Source: Nostoc sp. 'Lobaria pulmonaria (5183) cyanobiont' (GTDB lineage Bacteria > Cyanobacteriota > Cyanobacteriia > Cyanobacteriales > Nostocaceae). Taken from it: 64,000 bases of DNA. Made by a program: the position numbers and the translations under genes. Position 1 is the first letter of the stretch. Every line of letters begins with the position of its first letter. Below the pieces are notes generated by a model that did not search any database, was not told the origin of the DNA, and worked only from the letters and a program-made list of their open reading frames with translations. Shown one piece after another: positions 27,782 to 36,414 of the stretch. The stretch lies in the NCBI RefSeq assembly GCF_002949795.1, contig NZ_CP026692.1, forward strand, positions 6,122,545 through 6,186,544. The letters run 5' to 3'.

Positions 27782-28272
27782 AAATTTATCCTTTTGCCAC
27801 AGTATGAAAACTTGCCTTCATAGCTTTGCATGGAGCAAAATTCGCTGCTTCTAACTGTTGAAGGATAAAGGCAGTGAGGTAGAGATAGATTTTTGAGAGA
27901 GGAAAGTAATAGAAAAATATGCGATCGCTCTATAAGCAGAAGAAGCATTGGAGACATCGGCAGCAGAGGAAGAATCTGATAGTCATATTCCTGATATTGT
28001 TTCAGTGGTTCAAATGTCAACTCAAACACAAGACCTTAGTATGAAAGTCTTTTTTGAGAATTTTTTCTAAATCTTGGCTAATATTATTTGTGTTGCTAAA
28101 TATTTATGGCAATATTTCTAAATTTGGTGCATGGTTCAAGAGTTGATAAAATCCAGAAAACTTCTTGAGAAAAATCGTAACTTTAAACTTGATTGCGATA
28201 ATACGTTTAGCTAACTCAAACCTGTTTATCCTAAACTATTAAAGTTCCCCATACTAAACATGAGTAGAGTCA
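27782..28272. other. intergenic region upstream of the lipoxygenase gene
   Basis: About 490 bases between divergent genes. It contains a HIP1 site and AT-rich DNA from about 28030 that should hold the lipoxygenase promoter. I see no protein-coding frame or repeat worth naming. Confidence 0.4.
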
Positions 28273-30165
28273 ATGACTGCTTCATCACCAGATAATTCAA
28301 TCAGTTCATCAAGTACTCATACTTTAGATATAGCTAGGCAACAGTATCAATATAACTACATCCATATACCATCTATTGCGATGCTAGATCGGCTTTCTAT
28401 TGCCGAAGAGTTCACCACTAACTGGTATTTTTTATTAGCCCAGCAGTTACGAGTTGTGTTTATCAATACCTTGATTGTCAACAGAGGCAATCAAGGTTCT
28501 AAATCGATTCGTGATGATGTCGGAAGGTTTATTTTAGAAGCCTTGCTCAAGGGAGCAGTACCAGTCAGAATCAGCATTCTGGTAAGAATCTTGCAAATTA
28601 TCCCTCAGTTTTTGTTCAATGGCATATCTAAGGATCTTAGAGAACTCGACGATCTTTTTTATTCTATTTTGAAAGAAAACGGACTTGTGATCCTCAGAGA
28701 TGCTCTAAATAGGATAATTAACCTTCTATATGAAGGACAGCCTACAGGACATGCAACCAGTCTCAAAGACTACGAAAATTTGTTTCCAGTGATTGGTGTA
28801 CCAGCGATCGCTAAAACTTACCAAGAAGATGAAGTATTTGCCTACATGCGAGTGGCTGGCTACAATCCCGTGACGATCGAGCGAGTAACGACTCTAGGCG
28901 ATCGCTTCCCAGTCACAGACGAACATTACCAAGGAGTAATGGGAACTGACGATTCATTAGCAGCAGCCGGACTTGAAGGCAGGCTTTACTTAGCTGACTA
29001 TAAAATTTTAGATGGTGCGGTCAACGGTACATTCCCACACGAGCAAAAATATCTCTATGCTCCCCTAGCACTGTTTGCTTTACCCAAAGGCTCAGACCCC
29101 ACCCGTCTATTGCGTCCGATAGCCATTCAATGCGGTCAAACCCCAGGCCCAGATTATCCGATTGTTACCCCTAACTCCGGTAAATACTCTTGGCTTTTTG
29201 CCAAAACAGTAGTCCAAATAGCAGATGCCAACTTCCACGAAGCTGTTACTCACCTAGCAAGAACTCACTTGTTAATTGGTGTTTTTGCGATCGCTACCGC
29301 TCGACAACTGCCACTTACCCATCCTTTAAGAATTCTACTACACCCGCATTTTGACAGCACTTTAGCAATTAACGATGCCGCTCAACGTGTTCTCATAGCT
29401 CCAGGCGGTGGTGTCGATAGATTACTCTCAGCATCAATCGACAACTCTCGCGTTTTAGCAGTGCTAGGGTTACAAAGCTATGGTTTTAATAGTGCCATCT
29501 TACCTAAGCAATTCCAACAGCGCGGTGTAGACGATCTTAACCTATTGCCTATTTATCCTTACCGAGATGATGCACTACTAGTCTGGGATGCCATTCATCA
29601 ATGGGTTTTAGACTACCTGAACCTTTACTACAGCACGGATGAAGACATTCAGAAAGATATAGCTTTGCAAACATGGGCAGCAGAAATCTCCGCTTACGAT
29701 GGTGGTCGCATCCCCGATTTTGGCGAAGATGGAGGCATCAAAACGCGCAATTATCTTATTGATGCGACTACGCTGATTATTTTCACTGCTAGCGCTCAAC
29801 ACGCTGCGGTTAACTTTCCGCAAAAAGATTTTATGGGCTACGCCGCAGCGATTCCATTGGCAGGTTATTTACCAGCCTCAACTCTCAAAAGAGAAGTTAC
29901 TGAGCAAGACTACCTTAATTTACTCCCTCCCTTAGATCAGGCACAACGGCAATACAACCTACTCAGCTTGTTGGGGTCTGTGTACTATAACAAGCTGGGC
30001 GATTATCAGCAAGGATACTTTACAGACCAAAAAGTAAAACCATTGTTACAAGCATTCCACAATAATCTTCAGCAGGTAGAAGACACCATCAAGCAACGTA
30101 ATTTGCACCGTCCACCCTATGAATATCTACTTCCTTCTAAAATTCCTCAGAGCATCAATATCTGA
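28273..30165 (+). CDS. lipoxygenase
   Basis: 630 residues, short of plant enzymes because the N-terminal PLAT domain is absent, as in several bacterial forms. The catalytic iron site is visible: HEAVTHLARTHLLIG near residue 320 (two His), AQHAAVNFPQ near 507 (His and Asn), and the C-terminal Ile (PQSINI) as the last ligand. The conserved HPLRILLHPHF follows the first His pair. The enzyme adds oxygen to polyunsaturated fatty acids to give hydroperoxides; position and chirality cannot be read here. No signal peptide. A P450 gene follows after 58 bases and is probably its partner. Confidence 0.93.
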   Translation: MTASSPDNSISSSSTHTLDIARQQYQYNYIHIPSIAMLDRLSIAEEFTTNWYFLLAQQLRVVFINTLIVNRGNQGSKSIRDDVGRFILEALLKGAVPVRISILVRILQIIPQFLFNGISKDLRELDDLFYSILKENGLVILRDALNRIINLLYEGQPTGHATSLKDYENLFPVIGVPAIAKTYQEDEVFAYMRVAGYNPVTIERVTTLGDRFPVTDEHYQGVMGTDDSLAAAGLEGRLYLADYKILDGAVNGTFPHEQKYLYAPLALFALPKGSDPTRLLRPIAIQCGQTPGPDYPIVTPNSGKYSWLFAKTVVQIADANFHEAVTHLARTHLLIGVFAIATARQLPLTHPLRILLHPHFDSTLAINDAAQRVLIAPGGGVDRLLSASIDNSRVLAVLGLQSYGFNSAILPKQFQQRGVDDLNLLPIYPYRDDALLVWDAIHQWVLDYLNLYYSTDEDIQKDIALQTWAAEISAYDGGRIPDFGEDGGIKTRNYLIDATTLIIFTASAQHAAVNFPQKDFMGYAAAIPLAGYLPASTLKREVTEQDYLNLLPPLDQAQRQYNLLSLLGSVYYNKLGDYQQGYFTDQKVKPLLQAFHNNLQQVEDTIKQRNLHRPPYEYLLPSKIPQSINI

Positions 30166-30223
30166 ATTGAAGACAAATACCCAATGCCCAATGCCCAATG
30201 ACAAATAACTCAAAATAAATACC

Positions 30224-31573
30224 ATGACACTTAAAGATAAAGTCCTTAAAGGTCACGATCGCCAGCTTTGGCTTGCACCTATACTAGCTAAAGTAGGTTA
30301 TGACACTGCGATCGGCAAGTTTCTCCGCTTGATTTTTTATTACATGGATGCCTCAATCATGCTCAACGCATGGCGAGACTTTCTCTACATCCGTAAGGAT
30401 AATATTGGAGATAAGTATTTTGCAGTAGACCAAGCAATTATGCATTCCTCTCACTCACAGGTGAGAGAACTAATGCAAACCCAACCACAATTGCGAGGAA
30501 ATGATTTAGGCATCATCAGAATATTAGCTCCTAGCTACTTGCTTGATAATCCTCTGAGCTTGGGAACAAACGGTAACGAACACACAGGACTACGTACTGT
30601 AATCTTACAAGCCTTACCGGAACCGTCTCAAAAAATAGACTTTTTAGGGAATCTAGTTGAGCAAAGGCTGTTAGAAGCTGCTAAACAAGGCAAATTACAT
30701 ATCGGCAACGATTTGCCAAAGATCATCCTGTCGATTTTGCATCAACTGGTTTTTCAGATATCTTTATCTGAGGAAGAAATCACAGCATCCGATAGTTACA
30801 TTAAAGGTTTGGCTCTGGCATCCTTACCTAATTTTATCAGCAAGTATCTGCTAGCAATCTTAACAGCGCCAAAAATTCGGCATCGTCAATATTTAACTAA
30901 GCGATATAAACAATCAGCTTTATGGGCATCTTACTTTGAAACAGGCGCTCAGTATCAGTTGAACGAACACCAAATCGCTAATACCCTTTTCGATATGATT
31001 CATATCGCAGGTACTGCCGGCACAAGTGCGCTTTTGGGATCTGTGATTGGTATTCTCTGCTTAGACAATACCCTTAGAAATGATGTAGTATCAGAAATTA
31101 ATGCAGTCTGGAATGGCAAGAAAAGTTTAGATCCAGATGCTCTAGAAAAGTTAACACTTCTCAATCAAGTAATTTTAGAAACGGCTCGTCTCTATCCACC
31201 TGTGCGATTTGTTAGCCAACTCACCACTGAAGCGGGTGAAGTTGAGATTGGAAAACAAAAATGTCCATTCCAAAAAGGTACTCGCTTGCTTGGCTCTATT
31301 CTTACAGCTAATCGGGATGCCAATAGATACCAAAATCCAGACGATTTTGACCTAACACGGAATTTTTCAGATATATTATCTTGGAACGGCGAAGAGCATG
31401 AGCGAGCCTGTCCTGGTAAATCCTTATCAATTGGCTTTATCAAAATTTTCTGCTTACATCTCTTCCACAACTATCAATGGGACTCAATTACAGAAGTCAA
31501 GTGGGATTTTGAAAAAGTGACTGCCGTTACTCCTAATAATTTAGTACTACAAGGTTTTGCTCAACGACTGTGA
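30224..31573 (+). CDS. cytochrome P450, likely hydroperoxide-using type
   Basis: 449 residues. The K-helix motif ETARLYPP (ExxR) is near residue 318, followed by FDLTRNFSDILSW. The heme-ligand Cys lies in SWNGEEHERACPGKSLS near residue 395; the loop before the Cys is longer than the usual FxxGxxxCxG. The I-helix segment HIAGTAGTSALLG lacks the normal acid-threonine pair used for oxygen activation. Both traits recall P450s that act on hydroperoxides (CYP74-like, CYP152-like). Placed 58 bases after the lipoxygenase gene, it probably rearranges or cleaves its hydroperoxide product. The reaction itself is inferred. Confidence 0.88.
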   Translation: MTLKDKVLKGHDRQLWLAPILAKVGYDTAIGKFLRLIFYYMDASIMLNAWRDFLYIRKDNIGDKYFAVDQAIMHSSHSQVRELMQTQPQLRGNDLGIIRILAPSYLLDNPLSLGTNGNEHTGLRTVILQALPEPSQKIDFLGNLVEQRLLEAAKQGKLHIGNDLPKIILSILHQLVFQISLSEEEITASDSYIKGLALASLPNFISKYLLAILTAPKIRHRQYLTKRYKQSALWASYFETGAQYQLNEHQIANTLFDMIHIAGTAGTSALLGSVIGILCLDNTLRNDVVSEINAVWNGKKSLDPDALEKLTLLNQVILETARLYPPVRFVSQLTTEAGEVEIGKQKCPFQKGTRLLGSILTANRDANRYQNPDDFDLTRNFSDILSWNGEEHERACPGKSLSIGFIKIFCLHLFHNYQWDSITEVKWDFEKVTAVTPNNLVLQGFAQRL

Positions 31574-31606
31574 GTAAGGGACTTCCAATTAAAAAAACAT
31601 CCTATC

Positions 31607-31634
31607 GTAGGGGTGCACAACTGTACGCCCCTAC
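31607..31634. repeat. imperfect 28-bp palindrome
   Basis: Same GTAGGGG...CCCCTAC ends as the palindrome at 225-252, with a changed centre. It lies 34 bases after the P450 stop codon and separates it from the next gene. Confidence 0.65.
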
Positions 31635-31817
31635 TTCTCATGCTCGATTAAGTAAGCTTAAAGCAAGTGGCATTCCTGAATTATAATTTGGTAATTGTTC
31701 TGGTTTTTTGAGTTGATTTTACTCTTTTTCTAGTGCAAGATTACTCATCTTCTTTCTGACTCGCATCTTGAAAAATTTAGGTATTCATTTAGCCGAAAGG
31801 AAGTAATTACAAATTAT

Positions 31818-32372
31818 ATGGCTGAATTAATTGAAAAAAAGCAACTTAATAATATTGCTACCTGGATGATTCCAGTCAAAGAAACAAACTTACCATCTGT
31901 CCTTAAAGGTGTGTTTTTTATGGATGGTAATCCACTCCCAGATACTTGCATTACTATGTGCAATTTAGAATGGGATATACAAAATATAACTTTGCTTTTA
32001 CCAGTCTTTGCACCGTTACAATGGACTTTTCATAACTCGATTGCGGGTTGGATATTACTACGTTTAGTTCAATGGTTAAAAGTAACTTACAAAATTCAGT
32101 TTGAAGATGAAACTTTGCAACAAGCTCAAATCATACCTGTTTTCCTGGGAATACCAATTTCAACATTGATTGTAAGTTGTACAATGTCTCAAGACAAAAA
32201 TTCTCTCAATGGAGATATTTGGCACAGAAAGAATGTCTGGTTCGGCGGACTTTCTCGCGCTGGTGAGTATACTCTCCGTAGGGTTGTTGATCAAGATGGT
32301 TGTTATACTCCTGCTTTTAACGATATGCTTACCAGAGTCCAAAATGAATGTTTAGTGATTGGACACCACTGA
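31818..32372 (+). CDS. hypothetical protein downstream of the lipoxygenase/P450 pair
   Basis: 184 residues, not recognised. No signal peptide; a mildly hydrophobic middle (ITLLLPVFAPLQWTF, WILLRLVQWLKVTYKI) and several Cys residues. ATWMIPVKETNLPSVLKGVF at the start and GDIWHRKNVWFGGLSRAGEY near residue 140 look like beta strands of one compact domain. It lies 244 bases after the P450 gene on the same strand, so it may belong to the oxylipin unit, perhaps as a further modifying enzyme; this is a guess from position only. Confidence 0.65.
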   Translation: MAELIEKKQLNNIATWMIPVKETNLPSVLKGVFFMDGNPLPDTCITMCNLEWDIQNITLLLPVFAPLQWTFHNSIAGWILLRLVQWLKVTYKIQFEDETLQQAQIIPVFLGIPISTLIVSCTMSQDKNSLNGDIWHRKNVWFGGLSRAGEYTLRRVVDQDGCYTPAFNDMLTRVQNECLVIGHH

Positions 32373-32429
32373 AATTGATCCAGATCAGGTTAGTCAGCTA
32401 AAGCTTAGAGCTTTGTCGCCCCCTCATCG

Positions 32430-33170
32430 CTAACTTGAAACAGAGGTTTTATTCTTTTTTGATTTCTGTTTTCGCCAATCTGAAATTGTATTTTTTGTAC
32501 TCCAAATTCCCAAAGCCAGCAACCCAAATGTAACAGAGGGTTCTGGAACAGAATTAACTCGACGGAATTCGATGGGTGTGGCCACAAGTAAATTACCTTT
32601 TTTGTCAAAAATTTTGTCTAAGGAATCGATGCTACTCTGCTCAATAGTTACATCGGAAACCACTTTGAAGCCATTACTTGTTATACAGCCATCGGGAGCG
32701 TTATTCCCAATGTAACTTTTCGGCTCCCAAAATAATTGCAGATTACAGGTGTTCTTCTCGACATTGTTAATACTAAGCTGTCGCCTAGACTGAGAATGAT
32801 TGCACAACCCGCGTACAGTATTTTCATTTAAAAAGCTGCTAATACTTAAATTCACAGCCGAATTTTCTTCATTAAAAGAATAAAGGCGTAGGCGCTCAAA
32901 ACCTGGGCTTTCTTGCTCTAGATAAACGTTCTGTGTGTTAGCCAAAGGATTAGTATCATCCAGTTGCACACTACAATTTGACATAGTGATTAATGGCACA
33001 GAGGGGCTATTAGCAATCTGTTGGGCATTATCAAAAAAACCAGTGAACCACTGTGCTACTTCCTGAACCTGTGTCTTAATTGGTGGTACACTGGTATCAG
33101 CACGGCTTTGTTGAAGAAATGAAAATGTTGTTACCAAAAATGTCAAAATTGATACTTTGAGTAAATGCAT
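32430..33170 (-). CDS. PEP-CTERM protein with a CpcT/CpeT-like domain
   Basis: 246 residues. The signal peptide (LLKVSILTFLVTTFSFLQQS) ends near SRA. The body follows the CpcT/CpeT chromophore-lyase pattern: QWFTGFFDNAQQIAN near residue 40, VYLEQ and FERLRLYSF, a Cys-containing CNLQLFWEPKSYIGNNAPDG, then SDVTIEQSSIDSLDKIFDKK and a final TPIEFRRV. CpcT-type lyases attach bilins to phycobiliproteins inside the cell; this one would be exported. It ends with PEP-CTERM (VPEPSVTFGLLALGIW and a basic tail). The fold match is by eye and needs a profile search. It is convergent with the gene at 31818. Confidence 0.65.
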   Translation of the reverse strand: MHLLKVSILTFLVTTFSFLQQSRADTSVPPIKTQVQEVAQWFTGFFDNAQQIANSPSVPLITMSNCSVQLDDTNPLANTQNVYLEQESPGFERLRLYSFNEENSAVNLSISSFLNENTVRGLCNHSQSRRQLSINNVEKNTCNLQLFWEPKSYIGNNAPDGCITSNGFKVVSDVTIEQSSIDSLDKIFDKKGNLLVATPIEFRRVNSVPEPSVTFGLLALGIWSTKNTISDWRKQKSKKNKTSVSS

Positions 33171-33376
33171 AGAGGTTTGGACTCCAACAAGAGCAGATTA
33201 CATACTTATGGATAAATAATTTACACCATCAAGCCCCATCTTCCGCCATGAAATAAATTTATTGGCTGTTGGCTAATAACCCTCTTGTGTCACTTTCCAG
33301 ATTAAGCCAATAGTAAACAACTTAAATTATCCAGATTAGCCACTCAGTTTTATCTCAAAGAGAACCTATCAAGTAG

Positions 33377-33874
33377 TTAGCCATTATACGCGAATATCAA
33401 AAATTTAGTGCCTTCATAGATGAACTCTGCCATCTTGCACATACCCATCTTTAGATGTGCCTGAAGTGATGCTTTGTTGTTTGCCTTGATGAACAGTATT
33501 CCTTCCCGCTCTGGTAGAAAATCTTTCAACTTAGCAAACATTACCGCAGCAATACCTTGCCCACGCATAGTTTCATCAACACAAATGGGGCCATACAAGT
33601 AAGCATCTTTTGTACCAGGATAGGCTTGTAACATCACCGTTATAATTGGTAAATTAGCAGTTGTCTTTGACCAACTGAGTAAGAATCCTACAACTTGACC
33701 ATCTTTACGGGCTACAACGCTCGGCATTTGAGAGATAGTCATCATCACAGCCTCTGGCTCAAGATGACCTAACAACATACCACCATGTTCTGCGTCATTG
33801 GCTTGGGCCAACTTGACGATTTCAGTAACATCATTGAGACTGGCACGGTCAATCACTACATCATTGAGACACAT
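33377..33874 (-). CDS. GNAT N-acetyltransferase
   Basis: 165 residues. VVIDRASLNDVTEIVKLAQA at the start, the acetyl-CoA motif ICVDETMRGQGIAAVMF (R/QxxGxA) near residue 105 and NNKASLQAHLKMGM near 140 fit the GNAT fold. The acceptor is unknown. It is divergent from the flavodoxin-like reductase gene, which starts about 250 bases away. Confidence 0.85.
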   Translation of the reverse strand: MCLNDVVIDRASLNDVTEIVKLAQANDAEHGGMLLGHLEPEAVMMTISQMPSVVARKDGQVVGFLLSWSKTTANLPIITVMLQAYPGTKDAYLYGPICVDETMRGQGIAAVMFAKLKDFLPEREGILFIKANNKASLQAHLKMGMCKMAEFIYEGTKFLIFAYNG

Positions 33875-34125
33875 ACCTGGTTGACAAAAATAGGAGAAAG
33901 ACTTGGAGCAAAAGAATTTTCTTTTAGAAGAATAACAGAGACTAACAAAACCTATTTTTATGTTTTGTTACGTAATAGTTTAGCCCTAAGTTTCAGTACA
34001 CGGTAGCTCCAGAAAAAATCTGCTGGGATTTGCATGACTTTAAGATTAACTACTTTACTTTATAAGCCAGTAGTCCTTATGATATTTCTCGTTCAGTTTC
34101 AGTCAAAATTTTAACTAAACCTCCT

Positions 34126-34716
34126 ATGCCCAGCGTTGTGATTATCTATTTTTCTGGTGCAGGTCATACTCATCTTATGGCCCAAGCTATTGCTGAAGGT
34201 GCAAGTAAAGTTAAAGACACTACTGTTGAGCTGCTACGGGTTACTGGAGAGCAGATAGTCAATGGTCGTTGGAAGAATGATGAGGGAATAGCAACTCTCA
34301 ATCAAGCTGATGCAATTGTTTTTGGCTCTCCTACCTACATGGGTGGTGTCGCGGCTCAGTTCAAGGCATTTATTGATGCTGCTAGCGAAGTTTGGTTCCG
34401 ACACGGATGGAAAGACAAAATCGCTGGGGGTTTTACCCATTCCAGCTCTCCTAGTGGCGATAAACAAGGCACACTTCTCTATTTAGCTACCAACGCAGCC
34501 CAACATGGGATGATTTGGGTAAATGTGGGAGACTTGCAAAGCTTTTTATCGGGTCTTGATGATGGGGTAAATCGATTAGGAGGATTTCTAGGTGTAATGG
34601 GTCAAAGTCAACTCGATATGAGTGGCAAAGAACCAGTGTTAGATTCGGGTGATTATCTGACTTCACTGCGCTTTGGGGAACGCATTGCAGAGGCGACTAA
34701 ACGTTGGGTTAAGTAG
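34126..34716 (+). CDS. flavodoxin-like NAD(P)H quinone reductase (WrbA type)
   Basis: 196 residues. IIYFSGAGHTHLMAQAIAEG is the FMN phosphate loop near residue 6, ADAIVFGSPTYMGGVAAQFK the second FMN loop near 65, and GFTHSSSPSGDKQ the third. These match WrbA/NAD(P)H-dependent reductases, which reduce quinones by two electrons in oxidative stress. No signal peptide. The gene is separate from its neighbours. Confidence 0.88.
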   Translation: MPSVVIIYFSGAGHTHLMAQAIAEGASKVKDTTVELLRVTGEQIVNGRWKNDEGIATLNQADAIVFGSPTYMGGVAAQFKAFIDAASEVWFRHGWKDKIAGGFTHSSSPSGDKQGTLLYLATNAAQHGMIWVNVGDLQSFLSGLDDGVNRLGGFLGVMGQSQLDMSGKEPVLDSGDYLTSLRFGERIAEATKRWVK

Positions 34717-34843
34717 CTTTTGACACTTATATTTGGTTATAGCACCCTTGTATCTGACAAAAAATTCAAAAAGTCAAAGTTGCACCAAAGCAGCGATCGC
34801 TTGGAACAGGCAGTACACTGCTACTATGCCAAAACTTCCAGAG

Positions 34844-34873
34844 TGCGTAGGCGTAGCCCGCCGTAGGCATCGC
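34844..34873. repeat. 30-bp palindromic repeat (copy 1)
   Basis: TGCGTAGGCGTAGCCCGCCG followed by TAGGCATCGC; a near-identical copy is at 49295-49324. Its outer parts can pair (GCGTAGGCG with CGCC). The 34717-35161 gap also contains a solitary end of the element at 62419 (34969-34990) and no gene. Confidence 0.7.
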
Positions 34874-34968
34874 TGTCTTTTCTATTAGTAAGAGTGCCCT
34901 TTTCATAGGAATACTTTATATATAGTAATTGCAACAAATAGAACTCCTGTAGTATGAGCGTTATGTAA

Positions 34969-34990
34969 CACTTTTTAAACATCCTCTAAG
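34969..34990. repeat. solitary terminal repeat of the element at 62419-62673
   Basis: CTTTTTAAACATCCTCTAAG is the reverse complement of the left end of the MITE-like element further on (TTAAGAGGATGTTTAGAAAG) with two differences. Only one end is visible, so it is a remnant. Confidence 0.5.
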
Positions 34991-35161
34991 CATACAAAAC
35001 CTCTCCATTAGTGCAGTAACACCAATTAATACCATTTTGGATTTTAGATTTTGGATTGGGAATCACTTTCTCTGTTTGGGTTCTATTAGTCCATCTGTCG
35101 TAATTATTTTTAAAATTGGTATAACTTAACAGTGATGCTTTGTCGATCGCTCTTCATCTTT

Positions 35162-36181
35162 ATGCCCCAGGTATCGCTCCCCCAATCGTTCTATCCACAC
35201 CTACCCCTCACCGCTCTTGCTCCCATGCAGGATGTGACAAACCTCTGGTTTATGAAGGTCATTGCCCATTACGGCAGCCCTGACTATTTTTTCACCGAAT
35301 ATTTCCGCGTCAATGATACCTCACGGCTCAATCGTAGCATTCTGGCAGCAATCACCGAAAACGACACAGGTCGTCCCGTTTTTGCTCAAATGATTGGCGA
35401 AAGCATTCCAGACTTAGTAAGAACAGCGAAGGAACTCTGCAACTATAATATCGCTGGAGTTGACTTGAACATGGGCTGTCCAGCACCTAGAATCTATCGC
35501 AAAAATGTTGGGGGTGGATTGCTGCTCTTGCCAGAAAAAGTGGATCGGATTTTGGGAGAACTGCGGCAGGCAGTCAACGATCGGCCTTTGACCGTCAAGA
35601 TGCGTGTAGGCTTTGAAAATACAGATAATTTTTACAAAATTCTAGATATAATCAATCGCCACAGCATTGATTTGCTCTCTTTGCATGGTCGCACCGTCAA
35701 AGATATGTATCATGGGGCAGTGAAATATGATTTGATCGCTGAAGCAGTCAGACAAGTTCATTGTCCAGTGCTTGCTAATGGCAATATCAACTCGGCAACA
35801 ACTGCTGTTGAAGTGCTTTCTCAAACGGGTGCGGCGGGTGTGATGGTGGGACGCTGGGCGATCGGTAATCCTTGGCTTTTTAATCAAATTCGGCAAGCTT
35901 TGCGTTTCGAGCCGATCGCGCCCGTTCCTTTAATAGAGGTACGCAACTATATCGATCGTTTATGGCAAACCCCAACAGCAGCAACTATGCCAGAGCGATC
36001 GCGCGTAGGCTATCTGAAAATGTTCCTCAACTACATTGCTCTGAATGTTGACACTGAAGGTCATTTTTTACGGTTGATGCGACAGACTTCTACTGAGGCA
36101 GAACTGTTTAACCTGTGCGATCGCGTTCTCCTTACCGATTTGACAAAAACTTTAGCCCTAGCACCCTCCTTGAGCGTGTAA
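35162..36181 (+). CDS. tRNA-dihydrouridine synthase
   Basis: 339 residues from ATG (MPQVSLPQSF); an ATG 10 codons earlier is also open but less likely. TIM barrel with FMN: LAPMQDVTNLWF at the start, the catalytic Cys in DLNMGCPAPRIYRKNVGGG near residue 105, KMRVGF with its Lys near 145, HGRTVKDMYHG near 180, and GRWAIGNPWLF near 245. Dus enzymes reduce uridines in tRNA with NADPH. The subfamily (DusA, B, C or a separate cyanobacterial group) was not settled. Confidence 0.92.
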   Translation: MPQVSLPQSFYPHLPLTALAPMQDVTNLWFMKVIAHYGSPDYFFTEYFRVNDTSRLNRSILAAITENDTGRPVFAQMIGESIPDLVRTAKELCNYNIAGVDLNMGCPAPRIYRKNVGGGLLLLPEKVDRILGELRQAVNDRPLTVKMRVGFENTDNFYKILDIINRHSIDLLSLHGRTVKDMYHGAVKYDLIAEAVRQVHCPVLANGNINSATTAVEVLSQTGAAGVMVGRWAIGNPWLFNQIRQALRFEPIAPVPLIEVRNYIDRLWQTPTAATMPERSRVGYLKMFLNYIALNVDTEGHFLRLMRQTSTEAELFNLCDRVLLTDLTKTLALAPSLSV

Positions 36182-36414
36182 TATCGTGTCTGGCTAAAAA
36201 CTTGCCTTAACCGAACATAGCGGCGTTGTAGATTTGGCTGTGATTTATGGTAAATTCAACCGCTTGCGCGCACCAAATCGAAATAAGTTATCTGGCAATA
36301 TTGAAGGGGTCTAGTTCCACACTCAATGCAAGTCTACAAAAAAGCACGTTATGGGTGGACAATTGACTTCTAGTTAAGAGAGTGTCAATTTTCAAGTTAG
36401 CTTTTAGATTAGAT

